From Ctenosaura bakeri (lineage: Eukaryota > Chordata > Lepidosauria > Squamata > Iguanidae): 64,000 bases of DNA. Positions 56,421-64,000 of this stretch are shown piece by piece. The stretch lies in contig CAOLHI010002123.1 of the NCBI GenBank assembly GCA_948474755.1, forward strand, positions 186,001 through 250,000. Direction: 5' to 3'. Below the pieces are notes generated by a model, which made no database searches, was not told the origin of the DNA, and saw only the letters and a program-made list of their open reading frames with translations. Numbering within the stretch: position 1 is the first letter of the stretch; each line of letters starts with the position of its first letter. Made by a program: the position numbers and the translations under genes.

Positions 56421-56792
56421 TTATGAAATTAATCAGGAACAGTCCTGATTAATCCTCCATCATTCCACTTGTTCAGAGGCTTTAAAATGTCTCAGGTTCA
56501 CTTTCCTCCTATACTTTCCCTTTGCCCCCAGTTTGTTTCAGCTGCCAGCTGAGTTCAAAGTGCAAAAATAGTTTGCACTCCATTAACTCAGCAGAAAGAA
56601 GAAGAAAGGATGGGGTGGGATTTTGTCCTTTCGAGGAAGCTCAGGAGAAAGCAAACTGCTGCAGCCTCTCCCAGCTTGTGCCTCCTAGCTTCTTCCCCAT
56701 GAATAGCTTTGTCGTCTTGTCTAAACATGAATCTTGCTGGACCACACATGTCCAAGTTTTCATCTGTGCAATGTTGGAGAATGTGTAAATTT
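56421..56792 (-). repeat. Dispersed repeat Y, copy 4
   Basis: Reverse orientation: ggaacagtcctgattaatcctcc, ggctttaaaatgtctcaggttcac, gctgagttcaaagtgcaaaaatagtttgcac, caaactgctgcagcctctcccagcttgtg, tcttgctggaccacacatgtcc and ttcatctgtgcaatgttggag. One of the most complete copies. Confidence 0.7.
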
Positions 56793-57506
56793 TTCAGACA
56801 ATTTTTGCCCCCAAAACACTAAGAAGGCCTGCTACCAGTATGTGAAAGTGCACAAAATATCATAACCAAGCCTCACAGACACTACCTCCAAACGTCTCAA
56901 TATTTTTTCCAGTCCCTCCCAATATGGTGATAAGAAGTGATATCACATCATTTCTATTTTGAGAGGGGCCACAGAGGAAAACGGAGATATTTGGGATTTC
57001 TGTTTGTGGGAGGAGGACCAGCCCTTGACCCTGACACAGTTCCCTATCCTTTCCCTAAAGACACAGAGTGGAATAAATGTGTGTTTCCCTAGCCACAGTC
57101 TAAGTTTTCAATGCCCTATAATATTACAACTTCTGCCTACCCATTGGTCAAGGGTGAAATTCTATTTTAGCTCGGTTCCTGGAAACCTCATTCTGAGGAA
57201 AGGAAAAGGTTGTAATTAAACCACCAGCCTATTTTAGCTTAGACCTCTTCACACCAATTATTAAGCCTAAAGACCAGCATCACAATCTCTTCAATAGGGT
57301 GAAGCCTGTACCAAAGGTGGCAAACCATCACATAGTGGCATTGCCTGGAGCCTGTCGGATCATCCTAACCCACACAGTCCCATATCTTTCAACAAGTTTG
57401 ACAGACAACAGAACAGGAGTCCTGCCTAGTAGGCATAGCCAGCCAATCACAGCCCTCAGAATATGGAAAAGGAGCCTGAGGGGAAAACAAAAAGAGTGTC
57501 ACGGCT

Positions 57507-57530
57507 TTTGTTTTTGTTTTTGTTTTTTTA
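57507..57530. repeat. (GTTTTT)n
   Basis: Three to four gttttt units immediately upstream of the 5S-headed SINE. Confidence 0.85.
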
Positions 57531-57545
57531 AGATTGGGATTTGCA

Positions 57546-57770
57546 TATCCAACACCAACAGATCATGTTTGATCTTGGAAGCTAAGCATAACTCTGCTTA
57601 GCTGGTTAATACTTGGATTGGAGACTGCCAATGAATACCAGGTGATGTAGGCTATTATTTCAGAGAAAGGAATTTGCAAATCACCTCTGAATATTTCTTG
57701 CTGAAGAAAACCAATTAAATTTGTAGAGTTGGCATTAAGTCAACAGGCAACTTGAAGGCATGTACACAGA
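57546..57770 (+). mobile_element. 5S-rRNA-headed SINE (5S-Sauria-RTE type)
   Basis: The head follows 5S rRNA almost from its start to its end: gatcatgtttgatcttggaagctaagca..tctgcttagctggttaatacttggattggagactgcc..gaataccaggtgatgtaggct. It includes the internal Pol III promoter region of 5S. A SINE body (caaatcacctctgaatatttcttgc) and an RTE-like tail (ttggcattaagtcaac..caacttgaaggca) follow. This is a SINE3-type element rather than a 5S gene, because the body and tail continue and the sequence is diverged. Confidence 0.85.
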
Positions 57771-57854
57771 AACGGCTGTTTAATTGTCTGATTGTTGAGA
57801 AATTGTTGGGACTGAAGAGCTGAACTGGGAACTTTGCTTTTTACTTCAAACGGT

Positions 57855-58728
57855 GGGTGACTCAGAGGTCCATCTATGGTGTCAGTGCCTCTGTGTAATG
57901 GTGGGGAATTATTAGCTCAAAGGGAGGCCTGTGGTGGTATTGGGTAATCTTACAAGATCTTTCCACCTATGTATACTCATATGAATTCAGGGACTCCAGT
58001 TGGACTTTCAAAGAATGTTTTATTGGGGGGAAATAACAAACAGCCTCACAACCATATGAGGCTAACTGAAGGAAACGAAGGAAAAATTGGATAGCGAGAA
58101 GTTGGGGCAAAGTGGGCAATATTTACCTATCCTGAAGAGAAGAGATGAAGCATTGTGGCTCAGATTAGGGGTCTGAGGGTAGTACAAGAATGGGAATCCG
58201 AGCAGCAGAATGATGGCCTAGGTCCAGTATACTATGTCCAAGTACTACAAGTTGTCTGGCTCAGAGCCAGGGTTTAAATACCCTGTTTCTGCCCTGAGAG
58301 GGAAGGTGTTAATGGGTCTCAGGCAGAGCAAACAATGGGGTCCAGAATGGACTAATGGCTTTAGCATTAGGTGATAAAGCATTGATAGGAATCATGATGG
58401 GTTCTAAATGTCTGGCCAGGTAAGGAAACAAAGGAGAGTTTTAGTGGGAAGAGAAAACAGGTTGATGACTATTGGTTGCTCTATTGAGACAACTTTGTAT
58501 GTTATTGTGTTGGAAAGTTGATAGGTTGAAGAGACTATTGCAAGCTCATCAGAACTGGAGCTTCCTGATTGGCCATACCCAGAGGTCCCATCTGACGTAC
58601 TTTTGCTTGTGTTCAGCCACTCCTCTTTGCCAGCATGGCTTTTCAGCCATAATAGTGTATGATTTATATTCAGTGCCCATTAAATAATGTTCATTGCCAA
58701 TCATTTCATGGAGTGAGGGTGTACAGCA
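57855..58728 (-). mobile_element. LTR family copy E (most complete)
   Basis: In minus orientation: start tgtacaccctcactcc (58,728), AT-rich U3, ccattagtccattctggacccc, TATA box ggtatttaaaccctgg near 58,275, R region with ccatcattctgctgctcgg and tctgagccacaatgc, then AATAAAAC at about 58,020 and U5 through gagctaataattccccacc. Parallel to 49,895-50,590. A TG start is visible, but the 3' end and target duplication are uncertain. No gag, pol or env is adjacent, so it appears to be a solo LTR. Confidence 0.65.
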
Positions 58729-58833
58729 TAGTAATAGCTTGGTATATGAGGGAGGATTTGGTATTGAGGCAAAAAATCAGGAAAAAAAAGTTAAGTTGGG
58801 CCAGCATTTCTGCTCCATGTTTTGAAACAAACT

Positions 58834-58871
58834 TTTATTGAATAAACATTTATTCAATTTTATTCAATAAA
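58834..58871. repeat. AT-rich inverted repeat
   Basis: Perfect 13-bp arms tttattgaataaa (58,834-58,846) and tttattcaataaa (58,859-58,871). AATAAA occurs on both strands. Confidence 0.85.
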
Positions 58872-58917
58872 TCTGATGTGATTGTTGTTGTTGTTTTAAA
58901 GGGCTGCCTAAATAGAA

Positions 58918-59377
58918 TTAAGTTTGAGGGAAGGAATTGGGGAGATCTCCTATTGTGGGGATATTTAGAGTTTGAATGGCCAATTCTATATAGTCTTTAC
59001 CTGTGGACTGGCAAAGCCTTGGACTTTGGATCTCTTCCAGCAATACAATGGATTTATGTAACTGGATTGAGGTCCCCTGATCCCACGACTGAAGTGCTGC
59101 TACAGAAAAATCCCTGTCCGCATACTTACAACAGAGCTTCTGGTGAAAGTTCTCACATTCTGAGCAGGCTCGTATGAGAGGAGACAGCCTGTCAGATATC
59201 TTGGCCATAAGCCATTTCAGCTTCCACTTGGTGGATGGTGATGGCATTTCTGTAAAAAGTTATTACCGTATCAAGAAATATGCAGTCTATAACAGCTACC
59301 ATGGATTCTTGGGAACACCTATCACAAACATCTGCCAAAACACTGAGGGTTTTTTTTCTCCCCCTCCCTGAGCACAA
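58918..59377 (-). pseudogene. Unrecognised coding remnant
   Basis: Two overlapping minus-strand frames give protein-like sequence: 59,377-59,192 (KKTLSVLADVCDRCSQ, VAVIDCIFLDTVITFY) and 59,247-58,918 (LIRACSECENFHQKLC, SVAALQSWDQGTSIQLHK, LAIQTLNIPTIGDLP). A single frame change near 59,195-59,245 would join them. Composition is balanced rather than low-complexity. I do not recognise the protein; it could be a processed pseudogene, a retroelement ORF or chance. Confidence 0.25.
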
Positions 59378-59959
59378 AAGCAGTCATAAACACCTCAGGC
59401 CCATCATACGCTTCATTAACTTGGTGGTTTCAAAAAGGAACATGAGGGAAGGTGAGGGAATAAGGAAAAGGGCAGCAAAGAGGTCAAAGAAACAGAACAG
59501 ACAGAAGCAGAAGAACATCAACACTGACAGGAAAAGATAAAAGAACACTGTAAGCACTGAAGACCTTGCCCAGCTCCCCTCCCCGTTAGTTCATATTTGC
59601 CTCAGGCTTACCTCAGCTTGCCTAGAGATTTGGGGTAGTGCAACAGTTCCTGGTCTTTCTTTATTACATGTCATTTCATGGTTACATACAGAAAAGTACG
59701 TCAGCTCTTTTCAATAGTACATAATTGATTACAATCAGGGTAAGCAACTGTGAGGGGACTTTTTTCATCCTAAAACACCCCGCAGGCTGCACCATAGCAT
59801 ATTTTTTTGTATATCAGTTGCAGGGGTATGCAAGCCATTACTGGTGTGCTGGTGGACTTCCTACAGACAGCAAGTGGGCCACTGTGTGTTATGAGACTTC
59901 CTATAAACAAGTAGTAGGCCACTGTGAACAGACTGTATATAAAGACCCTTGATCTGACT

Positions 59960-60945
59960 GAGCAAGACCTTTCCTACATTCTTAAATTACCCTAAAGTTT
60001 GAATGCTCTGAAAGAGCTTGTGGGGGTTCTGAAAGAAGTTCAGGACTTGGGGAAAGAAGAAGAAGAAGAGGAGGAGAGAGGAGGAGGAGGAGGAGGAGGA
60101 GGAGGAGGAGGAGGAGGAGGAGGAGGAAAAAAATAGAAATAGTCTAAATGAAGAGCGGCAACCCATAGACTTTCCTTCCCATTACTCCGATGCATTAGGA
60201 GACCTTGACAAGATAGATATCTCCCTAACAAATAAACATCACCATCAAGGGGATAGTATTATCCGGGCAAGGATTCAATGAGTGCTGCAAAAAATAGCCC
60301 AAATGATATAGATAGGGCAGGCCAGGTAGAACTAGAGACCAACAGGGAGAGGGAAGGTAACTTTAGTACAGGACTCCCATGAAGGCACATCGTCTCAAGT
60401 GTCTACACTAATGCACAGATCATGGGGAATAAGCAAGATAAACGCCAACTCTTAATACAACAAAATAAATAGGATTTAATAGGCATCACTGAAACCTGGT
60501 GGGGTGAATCTCATGATTGGAATGTAGGAATAGGGGGGTATAACCTATTTCTCAGAAATAGACCTAACAAGAAAGGAGGAGGAGGAGCCTTATATGTCAA
60601 GGATGTTTTCACCTGTGAAGAGATCCAGGACTTAAATCTGGGAAGCCAAATCGAGCGCATCCGGGTAAGAATTAAGGGAGCAAGAAACAATAGGGATGTG
60701 ATTGTGGGGGTTTGCTACAGGTCTCTGGGACAGCCTGAGGACTTGGATGAGGCAGATGACCACACATTCAAAAAGGAGAGATGCCGTGTTAATGGGAGAT
60801 TTCAATTATCCTGATATTTGTTGGCAGTAAAATTCTGCAAAGACTGGAAGGTCCGACAGGTTCCTTGCTTGCCTTGCAGACAATTTCATGGTCCAGAAGG
60901 CGGAAGAGGCAACAAGGGGATCGGCTATTTTAGATCCATTTTAGA
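59960..60945 (+). mobile_element. CR1 5' fragment (ORF1 end and ORF2 start)
   Basis: A frame near 60,003-60,130 reads NALKELVGVLKEVQDLG and then a Glu/Gly run from a (GGA)n, as expected for a CR1 ORF1 remnant. From about 60,475 the APE endonuclease start is present: IGITETWWGESHDW (with the catalytic Glu), IGGYNLFLRNRPNKKGGGA, then GVCYRSLGQP. Stops and frame changes interrupt it. It matches, in reverse complement, the right-hand end of the window (63,500-64,000). Confidence 0.85.
60055..60127. repeat. (GAA)n/(GGA)n tract
   Basis: gaa units followed by about 18 gga/agg units, inside the CR1 ORF1 remnant. Confidence 0.92.
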
Positions 60946-61144
60946 ATGGATATTTTAGAATATGGGTTTGTTATGTAAGAAAGGATCTCTGCCTCCCACT
61001 CACAAGGCCTATGCTAGTATTGTAATGCTAGAAATCGCAATGGCAATATGTGGACCCTGATCCATTTTTGCAGTCTCTAGAGCCCCCATCAGTCCCTGAA
61101 AAAATGATAATCAGTACGAGATGGCAGCATACACTATAACAGGC

Positions 61145-61273
61145 CCAATTTGGAAGAAACAGTCCTGATTAATCCTCTGTCTTCCCACTTTTTTCAGCTA
61201 TGCTTAAAATGTCCTGGTTTCTCTCTCTTCTTCCCACTTTCTCTCTTTGTCCTTGGCTTACTTCCAGCAATGC
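61145..61273 (-). repeat. Dispersed repeat Y, partial copy 5
   Basis: ggcccaatttggaagaaacagtcctgattaatcc, ttcagctatgcttaaaatgtcctggtttctctc, ctttgtccttggcttacttccagcaa. It stops abruptly at the CR1 tail (61,274), so the CR1 truncates or interrupts it. Confidence 0.65.
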
Positions 61274-64000
61274 ATAGAATCATAGAATCATAGAGTTGGA
61301 AGAAACCAAAGGGGCCATCCAGTCCAATGCCCTGCTATGCAGAAACACCCATCAAAGCATTCCCAACAGATGGAGATCCAGCCTCTGCTTAAAAACCTCC
61401 AAAGAAGGAGACTCCACCACACTCCATTGAGGCAGCATATTCCACTGTTGGACAGCTCTGACTGTCAGGAAGTTCTTCCTGAGGTTCAAGTGGAATCTCC
61501 TTTCCTGTAGCTTGAATCCATTGCTCCTTATCCTAGTCTCTGGAGCAGCAGAAAACAAGCCTGCTCCCTCCTCGACATGACTTCCCTTCAAATATTTAAA
61601 CATGACTATCATGTCTTAACCCTCTCTTCTGCAGACTAAACATACCCAGCTCCCTAGGCCTCCAGACCCTTCACCATTTTGGTCGCCCTTTTCTGGACAC
61701 ATTCGAGCTTGTCGATATCTTTCTTGAACTGAGGTGCCCAGAACTGGACACAGTATTCCAAATGAGGCCTAACCAATGCAGAATAGAGTGGTACCATTAC
61801 CTCCCTCGATCTAGACACCATACTCTTATTGATGCAACCAAGAATCACATTGGCTTTCTTGGCTGCCGCATCACACTGCTGACTCATGTTCAGCTTGTGA
61901 TCTACCAAAACTCCTAGATCCCTTTCACATGTACTGCTACCCAGCCACGCGTCCCCCATCCTGTATTTGTGCATTCTTTTTTTTTCTGCCTAAGCATAGG
62001 ACTTTACATTTATCTCTGTTGAATTTCATTTTGTTAGCCCTGGCCCAGCTCTCCAATCTGTCAAGGTCATTTTGAAATTTGATCCTGTCCCCTGGGGTAT
62101 TAGCAATCCCTCCCAATTTGGTATCATCTGCAAATTTGATCAGCATGTCCTCCACTCCTTCATCCAAGTCACTGATGAAAATGTTGAATAGCACTTGGCC
62201 CAGGACAGAACCCTGTGGCACCCCACTAGTCACTTCTCTTCAGGATGAAAAGCAGCCATTCGTGATCATCCTTTGGGTTCGGTCGGTCAACCAATTACAA
62301 ATCCAACTAACAGTAGCCCTGTCCAGCCCACAATTTACTAGCTTCTTTGCAAGGATTTCATGGGGAACTATGTCAAAGAGCTTACTGAAGTCAAGATATG
62401 CTACATCTACAGCATTCCCTTCATCTATCAAGCTTGTAACCCTATCATAAAAAGAGATAAAAGCAGTCTGGCATGACTTATTTCTGAGAAATCCATGTTG
62501 ATTTTTAGTGATTACAGCATTGCTTTCTAAGTAATTATAAACTGACTGTTTAATGATCTGCTCTAGGATTTTCCTGGAATTGATGTCAGGCTGACTGAGT
62601 GATAATTATTTGGGTTCTCTTTTTTTCCCTTCTTGAAGATGGGGATGACATATGCCCTCCTCAAGTCTGCTGGTACTTCTCCTGTTCTCCAAGAGTTCTC
62701 AAAGATTATTGCAAGTGGTTCAGAAATGACTTCTGCCAGTTCTTTTAATATCCTTAGGTGTAATTCATCTGGCCCTGGAGACCTGAATTCATCTAGTTTA
62801 GCCAAACATTCCTGTACTACTTCTCTACTTACTCTGTGCTACATTTCCCCCCCCTCACCTGCTCCCCATCCCCCAGGTTGAGTACTTCTGTCCTTTTGGG
62901 AGAAAACTGAGGCAAAGAAGGTGTTGAGTAGTTCTGCCTTCTCTCTTCCCTCCTTTATTAATTGGCCATCTTCTCCACTCAGCAACTCTATCATTTCCCT
63001 GTTTTTCCTTTTGCTGCGGACATATTTAAAAAGACCCCTTTTATTGTTTTTAATGTCTCTGGCAAGCCTGAATTTATTCTGTGCTTTAGCTTTTCTGACC
63101 TTCTCCCTACATCTCCTGGCTATTTGCTTGAATTCCTCTTTGATCCTTACCATTCTTCCATTTGGTGGTTTCACCATTCTTTAGTCAACCATTCCAGTTT
63201 CTTTAGACACCTGCCATTTTTCCTCCTTGTTGGCACAGTTTTCAATTGTGCCTTCAGTATCTCACTTTTAAGAAACTCCCATCCATCATGAACTCCTTTT
63301 TCTTTTAGTATTCTTGACCATGTGATTTCAGCAAGTAACTCTCTAAGTTTACAGAATTCAGCTTTCTTAAAGTTTAGGATGTGTGTCTGGCTACATTTGG
63401 CTTCTCCTTCCCACTGAATGACAAACTCCAAAAGAGCATGGTCACTCCCCGCTAAAGATCCCACCACCTCCACCTCATCAACTAGGTCATCCCTGTTGGT
63501 CAGGATCAGATCTAAAATAGCCAATCCCCTTGTTGCCTCTTCCACCTTCTGGACCATGAAATTGTCTGCAAGGCAAGCAAGGAATCTGTTGGACCTTGCG
63601 GTCTTTGCAGAGTTTGACTGCCAACAAATATCAGGATAATTGAAATCTCCCATTAACACTGCATCTCTCCTTTTTGAATGTGTGGTCATCTGCTCCAGGA
63701 AGGCTCATCCAAGGACTCATCCAAGTCCTCAGGCTGGGCTGGAGATCTGTAGCAAACCCCCACAATCACATCCCTATTGTTTCTTGCTCCCTTAATTCTT
63801 ACCCAGATGCACTCGATTTGGCTTCCCAGATTTAAGTCATAGATCTCTTCACAGTTGAAAACATCCTTGACATATAAGGCTCCTCCTCCTCCTTTCTTGT
63901 TAGGTCTATTTCTGAGAAGTAGGTTATACCCCCCTATTCCTACATTCCAATCATGAGATTCATCCCACCAGGTTTCAGTGATGCCTATTAAATTATATTT
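61274..64000 (-). mobile_element. CR1 LINE, long copy running off the window
   Basis: Reverse CR1 from its octamer tail (tagaatcatagaatcatagag) at 61,274 to at least 64,000. It contains the whole reverse transcriptase and most of the APE endonuclease. This is the longest CR1 in the window, close in sequence to the 26.6-kb copy. Its 5' end is outside. Confidence 0.96.
61352..63689 (-). pseudogene. CR1 ORF2 (APE endonuclease and reverse transcriptase), broken
   Basis: In order on the minus strand: 63,689-63,171 APE (VLMGDFNYPDICW, LDLILTNRDDL, GSDHALLEF); 63,177-62,839 connector ([31 protein letters not shown]); 62,805-62,563 RT fingers (SPGPDELHLRILKEL, YVIPIFKKGKK); 62,431-62,240 ([35 protein letters not shown]); 62,233-61,937 palm ([28 protein letters not shown] intact); 61,974-61,654 thumb ([27 protein letters not shown]); 61,612-61,352 C-terminus. 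At least five stops or frame changes separate the pieces. The catalytic FADD is preserved, consistent with recent inactivation. Confidence 0.93.

Noticed and set aside
57546..57666. A 5S rRNA gene
   Set aside because: The 5S-like part is diverged, lacks a T-run terminator at its end and continues into a SINE body and tail.
60055..60231. Poly-proline/serine minus-strand frame
   Set aside because: Translation of the (GGA)n tract on the opposite strand.

Overview
This is a vertebrate, almost certainly squamate-reptile (lizard or snake), non-genic window. The assignment rests on repeat content: CR1 LINEs in many ages and both orientations, tRNA-derived Sauria-type SINEs with a BovB/RTE-like tail, a SINE whose head is recognisably 5S rRNA, L2-like LINE 3' ends, LTR copies with TATA and AATAAA signals, and many short inverted-repeat DNA transposons. 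I find no complete host protein-coding gene, no tRNA or rRNA gene and no CRISPR. Two short stretches (32,181-32,256 and 58,918-59,377) could be host exon or pseudogene remnants, but neither is recognised.

Layout. 0-10.7 kb: solo-LTR-like sequences, SINEs, CR1 3' ends and a cluster of small MITEs (tips like ggccatttcc) plus a TAC-repeat block. 12-17 kb: a roughly 370-bp dispersed repeat (called family Y here), L2 and CR1 pieces, and a probable 0.9-kb solo LTR. 17.65-25.44 kb: a block of different composition, full of homopolymer runs, holding the two convergent genes of a PIF/Harbinger transposon: a Myb/SANT-like DNA-binding protein on + and a HARBI1-type DDE transposase on -. Both are broken by frameshifts, many at homopolymers, so sequence error is as likely as decay. 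26.6-31 kb: two CR1 3' halves on the minus strand. 32.6-34.2 kb: a CR1 lying inside a hairpin-forming repeat, then family Y. 35.6 kb: a 170-bp inverted repeat resembling Penelope-type hammerhead-ribozyme sequence. 37.6 and 44.1 kb: two TA-flanked MITEs. 45.5-49.3 kb: a second, non-CR1 APE-type LINE carrying a CpG-rich 602-bp insertion with a 9-bp target-site duplication. 49.9-58.7 kb: LTR copies, CR1 tails, SINEs and a hAT-like MITE with a C-rich minisatellite inside. 60-64 kb: a 5' CR1 fragment (+) and a nearly complete CR1 ORF2 (-), together forming an inverted pair; the latter runs off the window.

How the parts relate. The autonomous-type elements (Harbinger, CR1, the second LINE) supply the kind of enzymes that could have mobilised the non-autonomous copies, but every coding copy here is disrupted. 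The nesting order (hAT-like MITE in family Y, family Y next to CR1, CR1 in the hairpin repeat, SINE-like tail in CR1, CpG-rich element in the LINE) gives a relative chronology. Family names are recognised by eye; no database was searched.
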